The translations under genes and the position numbers were made by a program. A DNA stretch of 64,000 bases from CBDFFW01 sp965246945 (GTDB lineage: Bacteria; Pseudomonadota; Alphaproteobacteria; UBA11073), in NCBI GenBank assembly GCA_965246945.1, contig CBDFFW010000002.1, forward strand, positions 118,700-182,699, written 5' to 3'. Shown here one piece after another: positions 51,107 to 60,855 of the stretch. The notes under the pieces were generated by a model. It ran no database searches. It was not told the origin of the DNA and worked only from the letters and a program-made list of their open reading frames with translations. Positions within the stretch are counted from its first letter, which is position 1. Each line of letters starts with the position of its first letter.

Positions 51107-51970
51107 TTATTCCTTGGTTTGCAAACTTGTTTTGATAAATGTATCGATATCTGCCAGCAGCGGTGCTATGACGCGGAAACCATCGGCCAATGACAGAATA
51201 ATACCGATATGGGCAATGTCGGGGTAAATTTTTTCTGTAACCATATTGCCGGCTTGCCGCAGTTGCTTGGTCATGTTGAATGTGTTTTTCGGGAAAACAT
51301 CGGTATCTTGATTACCGGTTACTAACAGCATGGGCGGCAGGCCTGGTTTAACCCAATAAATCGGCTGCGTTTTTTCAGCTGCCTCTTGGCTAAAAATATC
51401 TTTGATCGCCGGATCGGTAAATGGCAGAAAATCATAAGGGCCCGCGATCCCGATGATGCCTTTAACCCAATCCAGCGGTGGTGTATAGGCGCTGCCGGTT
51501 CCCAATAACACGGCGATGTAAGCGCCGGCCGAATGTCCGCCTACAAAAATCTGCTGGGCATTGCCGCCATATTCAGTGATATGCCGCTGCACCCAGCCCA
51601 GCGCTTGCGCGCCATCCTGCACAAAAACGGGAAAGCGAACTGCCGGATACAAGCGGTAATCGGCAATCACTGTAATGTAACCTTTGGCCGCAAAAGCCTG
51701 ACCAACGAAACGATAATCATCTTTGCTGCCTTTTTGCCAGCTGCCGCCATAAAAAAAGACAATGACCGGCGCTTTGGCTGGTAAGCCATCCGGTATATAA
51801 ATATCCAGCTGCTGCCGTGGCTGGTCGCCATAAGCAATATCACGTTTGATCGCATAGCCTGAATGCGGAACTAATGCATTTAACAAGGTGGTGCCGGAAC
51901 ATGCTGTCAGCAGCACTGTGCTCATTATCATTAACGTTAATAAAGCGATAGGGCGGGCTAAGCGTTTCAT
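51107..51970 (-). CDS. Lipoprotein alpha/beta hydrolase (esterase)
   Basis: Start at ATG 51970, because it forms an ATGA overlap with the upstream SDR; a seven-residue longer frame exists. 287 aa. Signal with lipobox LLTACSG. The catalytic serine is in FVGGHSAGAYIAVLLG, and VIVFFYGGSWQKGSKDDYRF gives the hormone-sensitive-lipase-like oxyanion segment; NQDTDVFP and DIAHIGI supply acid and histidine. It is the last gene of the operon led by the regulator at 60342. Likely an envelope esterase. Confidence 0.85.
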   Translation of the reverse strand: MKRLARPIALLTLMIMSTVLLTACSGTTLLNALVPHSGYAIKRDIAYGDQPRQQLDIYIPDGLPAKAPVIVFFYGGSWQKGSKDDYRFVGQAFAAKGYITVIADYRLYPAVRFPVFVQDGAQALGWVQRHITEYGGNAQQIFVGGHSAGAYIAVLLGTGSAYTPPLDWVKGIIGIAGPYDFLPFTDPAIKDIFSQEAAEKTQPIYWVKPGLPPMLLVTGNQDTDVFPKNTFNMTKQLRQAGNMVTEKIYPDIAHIGIILSLADGFRVIAPLLADIDTFIKTSLQTKE

Positions 51971-52725
51971 TTTAAACGGCCAGCCAGCCAAAAATATAAA
52001 CGGTAAGGCAAAATGCGCAGTAATTTCAGAAACAGTGTAAACCGCTTGGGAAAATGAATTTCGAACCGGGTGGATAGCAGGCCATTGGCAATGGCTGTGG
52101 CAGCTGTTGCTGGACTGATGATCATCGGCATCGCAAAATCATTCTTTGCTGTCAGTGCGGTGCGCACGAAGCCCGGGCTGATCAATTTGATATCGATATG
52201 CTGCGGCGCTTCACTATAAAGGCTTTCGGCCAAGTTCATAATTCCTGCCTTGGTAGCGCTATAGGGCTGCCCACCGGGCAAACCATTATAACCCGCCACA
52301 CTGCCGCAGAGCGCAATTTGCCCTAATGTTGGCTGAGCAGTAAGCAGCGGTAAGACCGCCTGCACCATATGAAAAGCGCCAAGCAAATTCACCTCAATCA
52401 TTTGTTTGGTAACCGCCAAATCCAATTGCGCGAGTTTCATGGGTGTATAGGCAGCGGCCAGAAAAATGACCCGGTCAATCCGGCCAAAAGCAGCGTGAAT
52501 GGCCTGGGCGGTTTGCTGAACCCGCTGTTCATCGGTCACATCCAAGACAAAGATTTGATGCTGTTCTCCAAGTGTGCTTTTTAGGCGTGCTAGCGCGTCG
52601 TCATTGCGGGCAGATAATGCCAATGTTGCGCCGCGGCTAGCCAATTCCTGCGCCAGCGCCAGACCAATGCCGCTGCTGGCGCCGATAAGCCAGATAACCT
52701 CCGCTTGATACGCATTCAATTTCAT
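51967..52725 (-). CDS. Short-chain dehydrogenase/reductase
   Basis: A 252-aa SDR. VIWLIGASSGIGLALAQELA is the NAD(P) loop; CGSVAGYNGLPGGQPYSATK holds the catalytic Ser, Tyr and Lys. The C-terminus is a hydrophobic-basic segment (LKLLRILPYRLYFWLAGRLK) that may bind membrane. Overlaps genes on both sides by 4 nt; probable lipid-modification step. Confidence 0.92.
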   Translation of the reverse strand: MKLNAYQAEVIWLIGASSGIGLALAQELASRGATLALSARNDDALARLKSTLGEQHQIFVLDVTDEQRVQQTAQAIHAAFGRIDRVIFLAAAYTPMKLAQLDLAVTKQMIEVNLLGAFHMVQAVLPLLTAQPTLGQIALCGSVAGYNGLPGGQPYSATKAGIMNLAESLYSEAPQHIDIKLISPGFVRTALTAKNDFAMPMIISPATAATAIANGLLSTRFEIHFPKRFTLFLKLLRILPYRLYFWLAGRLK

Positions 52726-53255
52726 GGCTGCTGCTTTTGCATAAAGATGGTCAGTTCGGAAACGGTCAGCCCGAACTTTTTCAGGTAAGAACGGTTGATC
52801 AGCACACCATCATTCATCACCCACATCCAGTCATCAAAACGCAGACGGTAAGTGGTATCATCAACCGGTACATCCATCACATAATTCCAGCGCACAGCGC
52901 TGCCTGCTGTATTGCCTGTTGCCTTATCCACAATGTCGGCGGCGGTGCCTTCATAACTGCCATCGGCCAGTTTTTTGATGGTCCAAACCCGTTCCTGCGT
53001 TTTGCCGTCATAATAATTGAAATGCTCGGTCAACGTGCCGGTATCGCCGTCCCATTTGCCAACCATAGCGATATCAAAACGCCGCGTCACTTTGCCCTGC
53101 CAATCCTGCACGAGACCCCAGGCTTTAATTGGCCCATTGAAGTATTCCTTGATATCAGCTTTCGGGGTGGTGCCCTGGTATTCTTCAAGTGAATTGCTGC
53201 AGCTGCTAAACATTATAAAGGCTCCTAAAATTGCGGTGAGTTTGATCATTTTCAT
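52722..53255 (-). CDS. DUF3833 family lipoprotein
   Basis: A 177-aa lipoprotein (lipobox MFSSCSN). YFNGPIKAWGLVQDWQGKVT and GTLTEHFNYYDGKTQERVW are characteristic of DUF3833. Genes of this family regularly travel with cfa-like, DUF1365 and SDR genes, as here. Function unknown. Overlaps neighbours by 4 nt on each side. Confidence 0.88.
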   Translation of the reverse strand: MKMIKLTAILGAFIMFSSCSNSLEEYQGTTPKADIKEYFNGPIKAWGLVQDWQGKVTRRFDIAMVGKWDGDTGTLTEHFNYYDGKTQERVWTIKKLADGSYEGTAADIVDKATGNTAGSAVRWNYVMDVPVDDTTYRLRFDDWMWVMNDGVLINRSYLKKFGLTVSELTIFMQKQQP

Positions 53256-54526
53256 GTTATACTCCGGGGATGGGTGAAGTTTTGGTAAAGAAATAGGCCG
53301 GCGATCAGTTTAAGCAAACAGGGCAGCACGGCATAAGCCAGACTGAGCGCCAGTAGCGCAAAGGGGGTATTGGCTTGCGCCGGGATAAAACCCGCATAAT
53401 CCAAAAGGGTTAACATGCTAACCGAAGCAATCGCCAAACCGGCTTTGGCCAATAATGCCAGCAATGAATAATAAGTGGCGGCATTTTGTTGCTGTCCTTG
53501 TTTGTGCAATTGGTCAGCCAAAATAGCGGCTGGCAGGGTGAGGTCCGCACCCAATGCGAGGCCAGATAATATACAAATAATACCGTACTGCCACCCATCG
53601 CCGGCGTTCAGAAAAAACGCCAAGATAAAACTGGCAATGGCCAGCAGCATGGAAATCAGCCAGGCCTGATGCTTGCCATAAACGTTACTCAGCCGCTGCC
53701 AAACCGGCATACCGATGGCGCCGGATAGAAAATAGAGGAGCAGAAATAATCCCGTATATTCTTCAGCACCCAAAAGATCACGAATGAAAAACAACACCAG
53801 CACCGCGGGCATGCTTGCTGCCAACATGCTGATGAAATAAATGCCGAACAGTTTTTTAGTTACCGGTGCAATGTCTCGTAATATTTGGCGTAGCGAAAAT
53901 TTCGTTGCGCCAGGGCGTACCGCCTGCCGTTTGTGTTTGGTAAACCATAAATTGAAGGCCAACAGTGCTGGAACCATCAATAACACCAGCAAAATACTGA
54001 ACCAGAAAAACGCCTGATCCTTGCTTATCAAGCGCGCCAATAAGGCAGGGGCCGAGACAGCAATCAAAAGTCCGAGCAGGCCAAACGCTTCCCGCCAGGC
54101 CGCGATACGGGTCTGGCTATCTGCGTCCGTCGTCCACACTGCACCCAGTGCGTTTAAGTTAATACTTAACACGCTATACGCGCCAACTGCCAAGGCCATA
54201 CAAAGCGCAAACCAAACAGCTGGGGAGCTGAACACGTGATTAAACAGACCGTAAATCGCCGCGCATAAAATGATCGCCGCAAGCGGCATAAACCAGTTGG
54301 AGAGTCGGTAAAAACGATCACTTAAAAATCCGATCAGCGGGTCCTGCACGGCATCAAATATACGCAAGGCCAACAGAATAAAACCAAGCAGTGAGAGGGT
54401 TAGGCCATAATGTGTGGCATAATAATCCGGTGCCAGCACATAAAGCGGAAATCCCGCAAAGGCCACTGGCATGGCAAGCGCACCATATTGTAGCAGCTGG
54501 GTTTTAGTGATGACAGCTATCTTCAT
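53252..54526 (-). CDS. MFS transporter
   Basis: A 424-aa permease with twelve predicted helices. LRIFDAVQDPLIGFLSDRFY is the MFS_2-type signature (D-x-x-x-D-P-L-I-G), seen in sugar-cation and lipid-flipping symporters. WRQRL-like loop VWQRLSNVYGKHQAWLIS begins the second half. Substrate unknown. ATGA overlaps on both sides place it within the operon. Confidence 0.88.
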   Translation of the reverse strand: MKIAVITKTQLLQYGALAMPVAFAGFPLYVLAPDYYATHYGLTLSLLGFILLALRIFDAVQDPLIGFLSDRFYRLSNWFMPLAAIILCAAIYGLFNHVFSSPAVWFALCMALAVGAYSVLSINLNALGAVWTTDADSQTRIAAWREAFGLLGLLIAVSAPALLARLISKDQAFFWFSILLVLLMVPALLAFNLWFTKHKRQAVRPGATKFSLRQILRDIAPVTKKLFGIYFISMLAASMPAVLVLFFIRDLLGAEEYTGLFLLLYFLSGAIGMPVWQRLSNVYGKHQAWLISMLLAIASFILAFFLNAGDGWQYGIICILSGLALGADLTLPAAILADQLHKQGQQQNAATYYSLLALLAKAGLAIASVSMLTLLDYAGFIPAQANTPFALLALSLAYAVLPCLLKLIAGLFLYQNFTHPRSIT

Positions 54527-55041
54527 GGCAACCCTAATAACTGCCGGCGCAATTCGGGTTCAGACGTTCGTTCGCTCAGCCAGATACCGGAGAACCATTT
54601 GGCAAATTCCTGGCCTTTAATGGTGCCAAGCAGCTGACTGCCAGCGTAAAATTTGGTTTCCTGTTTGGCATTGAACACCGCGGTTAAAATATCGCCATTT
54701 TTAACATCCGGAAAAATATTCTGCATTTGCGTATGCCACGCCGCCAATTTTATTTCATCTTTAAAACCCTGTTTGCGCATTTCCTGGGCGCAGCGATCCG
54801 CCACATCATCACCATCAATTTCCCGAAAATAATGGATAGATAGCGCAAATGGTTGTTCCGGCTGCCACCGGCCATTAGGCGCATAAAGCGTGGCATCATA
54901 AACATCCCAAAAAGCCATTGAAAGTCGCCCTTGGCCGACCACGGCGGCATTGGCAACTTTCTCCAGCGCAATATTACTGGCACTGGCAGCGTTGCTGCCC
55001 AGCAAGAACAGCAACATGCACAACAATAATTTACGCGGCAT
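54523..55041 (-). CDS. Chalcone isomerase-like domain protein
   Basis: A 172-aa exported protein with signal peptide (LLLCMLLFLLGSNAASAS). VGQGRLSMAFWDVYDATLYA and ALSIHYFREIDGDDVADRC match the chalcone isomerase-like superfamily, in which members usually bind fatty acids rather than flavonoids. Ends in a variable helix. Overlaps cfa-like gene by 11 nt. Periplasmic lipid-binding role is plausible. Confidence 0.85.
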   Translation of the reverse strand: MPRKLLLCMLLFLLGSNAASASNIALEKVANAAVVGQGRLSMAFWDVYDATLYAPNGRWQPEQPFALSIHYFREIDGDDVADRCAQEMRKQGFKDEIKLAAWHTQMQNIFPDVKNGDILTAVFNAKQETKFYAGSQLLGTIKGQEFAKWFSGIWLSERTSEPELRRQLLGLP

Positions 55042-56191
55042 GCTGTAACTCCACCTGCATCACACTGGTGCGGCCGTTTTTAAAACTGGCGATGCAACTG
55101 GTCAGATAAAACCGCCACATGCGAATAAATTTTTCATCAAAGTTCAGCGCTTTAACCTGGCTTAACCGTGCCTCAAATTGTGCCAGCCAATGTTCAAGCG
55201 TGGTGGCATAATCCTGGCCGAAAGCAAACCGGTCGGTCATTCGCAAACCGGCTTTGATGCTTTCAACGGCAAAGCGCTCCGCCGATGGCAGCATACCGCC
55301 TGGAAAAATAAACGTGCGAATGGCATCCCCGCCTGCCTGATAACGCTTGAAGTATTCATCTTTAATCGTAATGGTTTGAATAACCGCTTTGCCTTTATCC
55401 GCCAGCAATGCCTTGATTTTAGAAAAATATACCGGCCAGAATTTTTCGCCAACCGCTTCAAACATTTCAATCGAAACGATATGATCGTATTTACCGTTTT
55501 GTGTGCGGTAATCTTCCAAAGCGACCGTGGCTTTGTTCTGTAAACGCTTGGCAGCATATGCATGCTGCGCTTCTGAAATTGTTAAACCTTTAATATCATA
55601 ATCTTTCTGCTCCAAGGCCCGCTGCATAAAACCACCCCAGCCGCAACCGATTTCCAGCACATTGCCGGTATCGCTCAACCGTTCAAGAATGCGGTCATAT
55701 TTATTGTGTTGTGCCGCCAATAAATCTTCATTTCTATCTTTAAATATAGCGGCGGAATAAGTCATGGTGGGGTCCAGCCATAATTTGTAAAAATCATTGC
55801 CTAAATCGTAATGGGCATGAATATTTTTCTGGCTGCCTTTAATCGTGTTGCGCGTAAACCAATAAGCCATGCGCTGCGCCAGCCGACCAAATATGCTACC
55901 ATAAACATATTGGTCTAATATTACCTCATTTTGCAAACCGACCAAAAATAAATCGGCCAGATTATCGCTATCCCACCAGCCATCGCGATAAGCTTCGGCC
56001 AACCCAATATCGCCTTTTTGCACAAAACTGCCAATAACGCGCCAATCATGCAAAATTAAATTGGCACTGGCACCGGCATTATCACCATAGAAATTGTGAA
56101 TTTTGCCATCGGGCGTTGTGACATTCATGGCACCATATTCGAGATGGCTAAGCGCACGTAAAAACTGTTTGGTGACCTGTTGGTTATACAT
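55031..56191 (-). CDS. Cyclopropane-fatty-acyl-phospholipid synthase family methyltransferase
   Basis: A 386-aa SAM-dependent enzyme. VLEIGCGWGGFMQRALEQ is the SAM loop, KNIHAHYDLGNDFYKLWLDP the conserved entry motif, MFEAVGEKFWPVYF and FIFPGGMLPS the active-site regions. It modifies unsaturated acyl chains of membrane lipids; whether cyclopropane or methylated acyl chains result is not decided by sequence. The first gene of the lipid part after DUF1365. Confidence 0.93.
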   Translation of the reverse strand: MYNQQVTKQFLRALSHLEYGAMNVTTPDGKIHNFYGDNAGASANLILHDWRVIGSFVQKGDIGLAEAYRDGWWDSDNLADLFLVGLQNEVILDQYVYGSIFGRLAQRMAYWFTRNTIKGSQKNIHAHYDLGNDFYKLWLDPTMTYSAAIFKDRNEDLLAAQHNKYDRILERLSDTGNVLEIGCGWGGFMQRALEQKDYDIKGLTISEAQHAYAAKRLQNKATVALEDYRTQNGKYDHIVSIEMFEAVGEKFWPVYFSKIKALLADKGKAVIQTITIKDEYFKRYQAGGDAIRTFIFPGGMLPSAERFAVESIKAGLRMTDRFAFGQDYATTLEHWLAQFEARLSQVKALNFDEKFIRMWRFYLTSCIASFKNGRTSVMQVELQHAA

Positions 56192-56247
56192 AGATTTTCT
56201 CTGCTTGTTTATTACTGATAGTGAACAACCATTGGCTTACCAAATAT

Positions 56248-57009
56248 TTACATTTTGGTAAGGTTGCTGGTTGCCGTTATTTTCTGATCATTTTGGGTTG
56301 GTTTATTAAAATATAAAATGCGTTTGCGAATTAATTTAAAGGCCTGCCAATGGATTAGGGTAATGGTTTTTAACGTAACCAATGGATGCGACCAAAACGC
56401 ACGCCGTAACGAAGCCGCATTTAGCGGCGTAAATTTCCCCAGCAATGAAGTGATTAATTGTTTATTGCCCTGTGCATCATAATAATCAATCCAGATACCA
56501 AGCGTTTTCGCCTGTAAATCAAAGCGAAAACGGTAATGGCCATCACGGGGCAAAAAAGGGGAGACATGAAAAACTTTTTCCGCTGCCAGCCAAGTATCGG
56601 CTGATAAAACGGTCTGATCGCTATTGGCACAAAAATAAATATGCTGTTCGCCGAACGTGTTATGCACTTCGCAGATGACTGCTCTCAGTTGGCTGTCTGC
56701 ATCCAGGCACAAATAAAAGCTAACCGGATTGAAAATATAACCCAATACGCGTGGCATGGTGATCAGCATTATGTCTTTGATCAGTGGTGTAAAACGATAA
56801 TCTGCGAGTATTTGCTTGGCCCACACGGTGGGATCACTGCCATCCCGCTTGCCAATATCCTTATGATGAAAACTGAGCAGTTTGCCTGGCAATTTTACGG
56901 CGGGCAAAGGCAGCGCTAGATAGTAAACCGCGTAACTAAACGCATTTTCTTTTGGGAAAAGCCGTTTATGCATAACCTTGGCGCTGTAAATTTGCGGCGT
57001 TAGTTCCAT
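56248..57009 (-). CDS. DUF1365 domain-containing protein
   Basis: A 253-aa protein of the DUF1365 family. MHKRLFPKENAFSYAVYYLA, then PRVLGYIFNPVSFYLCLDAD and EVHNTFGEQHIYF are conserved. Almost always next to FAD-dependent amine-oxidase-like and cfa-like genes. Function not established; implicated in modified fatty acids. Overlaps the flavoprotein gene by 10 nt. Confidence 0.93.
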   Translation of the reverse strand: MELTPQIYSAKVMHKRLFPKENAFSYAVYYLALPLPAVKLPGKLLSFHHKDIGKRDGSDPTVWAKQILADYRFTPLIKDIMLITMPRVLGYIFNPVSFYLCLDADSQLRAVICEVHNTFGEQHIYFCANSDQTVLSADTWLAAEKVFHVSPFLPRDGHYRFRFDLQAKTLGIWIDYYDAQGNKQLITSLLGKFTPLNAASLRRAFWSHPLVTLKTITLIHWQAFKLIRKRILYFNKPTQNDQKITATSNLTKM

Positions 57010-58292
57010 GGCGGGTTAATGCCCATTTGCTCACACATGTTTACGGCGCTATTCAAACCATCTTCGTGAAAGCCATAACGCTGGTAAGCACCGCAAAACC
57101 AAAACCGGTCTTTGCCTTGAATTTGGTTTATTTCGCCTTGATTATGGATAGCGCATTCATCGAAAACAGGGTGTTCAAACCAATAATCGTCATGCACTAA
57201 ACTCGGATCCGGCTCCCTATTGGGGTTCAGGGTCACAATCAATGGCTGCTTGGTGGGCAGCGGCTGTAAATTATTCATCCAGTAACTTAGGCAAACTTGA
57301 GCTTTCTGATCTTCTTTGGTTTCGGATAAATAAACCCAGCTGGCCCAGGCTGCTTTTCGCTGTGGCATAAAACTGATATCGCTATGCAGCACGGCACGGT
57401 TGGGTTGATACTGAAAACCGCCCAAGATCAGTTGTTCAGTTTCATTGGGTTGGTCAATCAAGGCCAAGGCTTGATCGGCATGGCAGGCGAAAACCACCGC
57501 ATCAAAATTTTCCTGGCCGCCTTGGGCATTGATAATGGTTACGGAATCCAACCCGCGCACCACTTTTTGTACTGCTGTACCTAAACGAATGGCATGCTTA
57601 AACGGTTCAGTTATCCGCCAAACATATTCTTTACTACCGCCAGCCACGGTATACCATTGCGGCTGATCATTAACAGTCAGCAAACCGTGATTATCGAAAA
57701 AGCGGATCAGCGTACAGGCCGGAAATTTCAGCATTTGTGCCAGCGGCGTACTCCAAATCGCCCCGCCCATGGCCAGTAAAAAATAATTTTTAAACCATTC
57801 CCCCATTTTAAGCTGCGCCAAACATTCACCTGTCGTCAGCGTTGGCGGGCTGTCCAAATAATCTTTCGCAGCTGCATTAAATTTAAGAATATCGGCAATC
57901 ATCCGCCAAAATGCCGGAAGCAATAAATTGCGTTTTTGGGCAAAAATATTGCGCAGGGATTGCGTACCATATTCCAGCCAGCCATTTTGAATACTAGCTG
58001 CAAAAGACATATCACTTTTGGCAATTGGCACATTTAGATGGGTGAATAGTTTGGTTAATAGTGGATAATTGCGGTAATTAAACACAATAAAGCCGGTATC
58101 GACCGGCACCAAACCATCTTTGGTTGGTATAGATACGGTACGGCTATGCCCGCCCAGATAATCGTTTTTCTCGTAAACCACGATATCATGGTGTGGGTGT
58201 AGTAAGCTGGCCGCGCCCAGGCCGGAGATACCACTGCCAATAATCGCGATTTTTTTTCGGGTGGAAGTTACCATACCAGTTTGCACCTTCAT
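57000..58292 (-). CDS. FAD-dependent oxidoreductase, amine oxidase-like
   Basis: A 430-aa flavoprotein. KIAIIGSGISGLGAASLLHP is the FAD loop, VVYEKNDYLGGHSRTVSIPT the second adenine region, and VPVDTGFIVFNYRNYPLL is characteristic of the cluster-associated subgroup. ENFDAVVFACHADQALALI and FCGAYQRYGFHEDGLNSA near the end are typical. Related proteins act as fatty acid desaturases or dehydrogenases; this is probable here from context. Confidence 0.92.
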   Translation of the reverse strand: MKVQTGMVTSTRKKIAIIGSGISGLGAASLLHPHHDIVVYEKNDYLGGHSRTVSIPTKDGLVPVDTGFIVFNYRNYPLLTKLFTHLNVPIAKSDMSFAASIQNGWLEYGTQSLRNIFAQKRNLLLPAFWRMIADILKFNAAAKDYLDSPPTLTTGECLAQLKMGEWFKNYFLLAMGGAIWSTPLAQMLKFPACTLIRFFDNHGLLTVNDQPQWYTVAGGSKEYVWRITEPFKHAIRLGTAVQKVVRGLDSVTIINAQGGQENFDAVVFACHADQALALIDQPNETEQLILGGFQYQPNRAVLHSDISFMPQRKAAWASWVYLSETKEDQKAQVCLSYWMNNLQPLPTKQPLIVTLNPNREPDPSLVHDDYWFEHPVFDECAIHNQGEINQIQGKDRFWFCGAYQRYGFHEDGLNSAVNMCEQMGINPPWN

Positions 58293-58313
58293 TCAATTTA
58301 TTTTGCTGGAGCC

Positions 58314-59696
58314 TTAACCAATTATAAACGATTGGTAAGGTTGCAATTCGATCTGTACATTCAACCCAGGATACATATTTATCAACAAAATTTTTCCGCG
58401 GTGCTGTTCAATGATCGCCTTGACCAAACTTAAACCCAGTCCATTGCCAGCTGTCGTCCGGCTGGTGTCAACACGATAAAAGTGCCTGAACACCAATTCT
58501 TTTTCTGAAGCCGGTATACCCGGACCACTATCCGCAATGGTTACTTTCACCACATCAGCAACCAATTCGGCTTTGAGTAAAACCTTTGCATCCGGCAGTG
58601 AAAATTTAATCGCGTTATCAAGCAGATTGGCAAAAAGTTGAAATAACAAATCCGCATCTCCTTTGACTGCAATATTGTTTGCAATCATTGCTTGCAACAC
58701 AATTTGTTTTTCTTCTGCCACGGGTTCATACAGTTCCATTACATCGGCCAGAACAGTAGATAAATTCACCAGTGTAAATGATTGATGTCGCTTGCCTTGC
58801 TCGATATTCGTAATCCGTAAAAGCGCTTGAAAAACGGCTAAAATCCGGTCTGCTTCCGCAAGTAATATTTCTAAATGCTGATCATTAACCGGTTTCCCTT
58901 TTAAAGCTTCAATATCGCTTCTTAACCCAGCTAGCGGCGTGCGCAAATCATGCGCAATATTGTTGCTGACCTGCCGAATACCCGTCATCAACATTTCGAT
59001 TTGGGCAAGAAATTGATTGAGCACCTGTCCCAGATTACTCAGATCATCCCATTTGCTATCAATAGCAATCCGTTGTGACAAATCGCCGGTTGCCATCATC
59101 ATGCTGGCAATATTGGCAATCCGGTTAATGCGGCTAACCACAAAATGGCTAACGCCAAAACTGACCAGCACCACGGCCAGCAGCAAGGCCATGACCAGCA
59201 AACTTAAATGTTTCAAACGCAGATAGCTGGCGATTAAATCATGGATATCCCGCGCAATAATGATGCGCGAGCCATCGGCAAAGGTATGAATTTTGGCAGC
59301 TAAAATCTGCTGCCCGCCTCTTACCGCCAGCGAAAATTTCAGTATTCCCTCTTTCAGCGGTTTGATATCGGGTGGCAGCACATCAATTGTACCGGCCAGT
59401 TTTTTACCAGTTTCATTTTCATAGCGAAAATAAACCGCCTTATCGTTTTTAGTGCGTTGGTTGATATAAGTTATAACAGCTGCCGGCTGGCCCGGATTGA
59501 TGGTAGTCAGCATACTAATTTCTGCATCAATGGCCGCTTCCGTTTCCCGAATAAAATCTTGGCGGCCAAAATCGTATAAAAAATAGCCAAGAATAGCCGC
59601 TGATATGCCAAGCAGCACGGTGAATAACAGCGCCATTTTAAAGCTGGAGCTGTTGGTATAGCGCTTAATGGCTGTCTTCGATAATATATCCTGCAC
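58314..59696 (-). CDS. Two-component sensor histidine kinase
   Basis: A 460-aa membrane kinase: helix 1 at about residues 20-42, periplasmic sensor of about 125 aa, helix 2 (LSLLVMALLLAVVLVSFGV), HAMP, HisKA with SNNIAHDLRTPLAGLRSDIE, and ATPase with GNGLGLSLVKAIIEQHRG. Partner of the upstream regulator, which it overlaps by 32 nt. The lipid operon follows 21 nt downstream on the same strand, so it likely controls it. Confidence 0.94.
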   Translation of the reverse strand: MQDILSKTAIKRYTNSSSFKMALLFTVLLGISAAILGYFLYDFGRQDFIRETEAAIDAEISMLTTINPGQPAAVITYINQRTKNDKAVYFRYENETGKKLAGTIDVLPPDIKPLKEGILKFSLAVRGGQQILAAKIHTFADGSRIIIARDIHDLIASYLRLKHLSLLVMALLLAVVLVSFGVSHFVVSRINRIANIASMMMATGDLSQRIAIDSKWDDLSNLGQVLNQFLAQIEMLMTGIRQVSNNIAHDLRTPLAGLRSDIEALKGKPVNDQHLEILLAEADRILAVFQALLRITNIEQGKRHQSFTLVNLSTVLADVMELYEPVAEEKQIVLQAMIANNIAVKGDADLLFQLFANLLDNAIKFSLPDAKVLLKAELVADVVKVTIADSGPGIPASEKELVFRHFYRVDTSRTTAGNGLGLSLVKAIIEQHRGKILLINMYPGLNVQIELQPYQSFIIG

Positions 59697-60342
59697 CGCG
59701 CACCGTCTTGATAATCGTATTGCTTGTATCGCCTAATTTTTTTCGCAACCGACTGATATGGACATCAATCACGCTGGTTTGCGGGTCGAAATGATAATCC
59801 CACACGGCTTCCAACAACATGGTCCGGGTAACCAGTTGGCCTTTAAATTTTAGCAGATATTCTAGCAAACGAAATTCCCGCGTTTGCAATTCAATCGGGC
59901 GGCCAGCCTTTTTCACGCGCCGCGCCAGTAAATCCATTTCCAAGTTGCCGACCTTAAGTACCGTTGCCTGCATAGACCCTAGGGAAGCCCGTTTGCCCAA
60001 GGCCTCCACGCGGGCTAAAAACTCTATAAAGGCAAATGGCTTAACCAGATAATCATCCCCGCCAGCGCGCAACCCCATAACCCGGTCATCCACATCCCCG
60101 AGCGCACTTAAAATTAATACACCCGTTAAATTGCCGGTGCCGCGCAGATCTTTAATAATCGCCAGGCCATCTAATTTCGGCAGCATGCGATCGACGATTA
60201 AAACATCGTATTTTTCATGCGTAGCCAGATGCAAACCCATTTCGCCGTCTGCCGCTGTATCGACAGCATGCCCCGCTTCTTTTAAGCCTTTTTGGATATA
60301 AGCCCGGATTTTGGGGTCATCTTCAATAATCAAAATACGCAT
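59665..60342 (-). CDS. OmpR-type response regulator
   Basis: A 225-aa regulator. Receiver ILIIEDDPKIRAYIQKGLKE with phosphoacceptor in VLIVDRMLPKLDGL, and KPFAFIEFLARVEAL; C-terminal winged helix with LQTREFRLLEYLLKFKGQLV and SVIDVHISRLRKKLGD. First gene of the operon. Probably autoregulates and activates the lipid-modification genes. Confidence 0.95.
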   Translation of the reverse strand: MRILIIEDDPKIRAYIQKGLKEAGHAVDTAADGEMGLHLATHEKYDVLIVDRMLPKLDGLAIIKDLRGTGNLTGVLILSALGDVDDRVMGLRAGGDDYLVKPFAFIEFLARVEALGKRASLGSMQATVLKVGNLEMDLLARRVKKAGRPIELQTREFRLLEYLLKFKGQLVTRTMLLEAVWDYHFDPQTSVIDVHISRLRKKLGDTSNTIIKTVRGAGYIIEDSH

Positions 60343-60489
60343 GCGATCATTCTTTAAAAGATTTGCGGCACCATGATATTAACAGTGATTACAATTATCT
60401 GCCCTAACTGTCTATATGGATCGCCGCATTTGCAATGAATGAGTTAAAGTTTATTTGTGTTAAACCATGAAATTGACTATGCCAAAAAC

Positions 60490-60675
60490 ATGAAAATTGC
60501 ATTGAATATTGTTAGCGCATTTTGTCTGCTAATTGGCACAATCTGGTTTTTCCAAGGCATCAATATTCTGCCTGGCAGTTTTATGACCGGCCAGATTGAA
60601 TGGGCTTATTATGGTGCCATAGTTATCATTATCGGAATTGTATTATTGCTAGCGAACCATAAGCGCAAAAAATAG
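60490..60675 (+). CDS. Small two-helix membrane protein
   Basis: A 61-aa protein (ATG 60490; an earlier GTG 60457 adds 11 residues). Helix one IALNIVSAFCLLIGTIWFFQ, the loop GINILPGSFMTGQIEWAYYG, helix two AIVIIIGIVLLLANHKRKK. G-I-x-x-L-P-G-S-F-M-T-G is a motif of a widespread small uncharacterised family. No clear ribosome-binding site. Confidence 0.75.
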   Translation: MKIALNIVSAFCLLIGTIWFFQGINILPGSFMTGQIEWAYYGAIVIIIGIVLLLANHKRKK

Positions 60676-60855
60676 GCCTGCTTTAAGATTGGCAATATAA
60701 ATGTTAACTTGATGTTGAGCTTTATACATATTATCTCAAAGCAAATTCCGCTAATCCGTTGGTTCAACTACAAATTATTCGATTGGTTAGACTGTTCAAA
60801 TTTTTAAAAGGCATTATTGTTCTGACAATAGCTAACTTTTACACGGGAGCATCCC

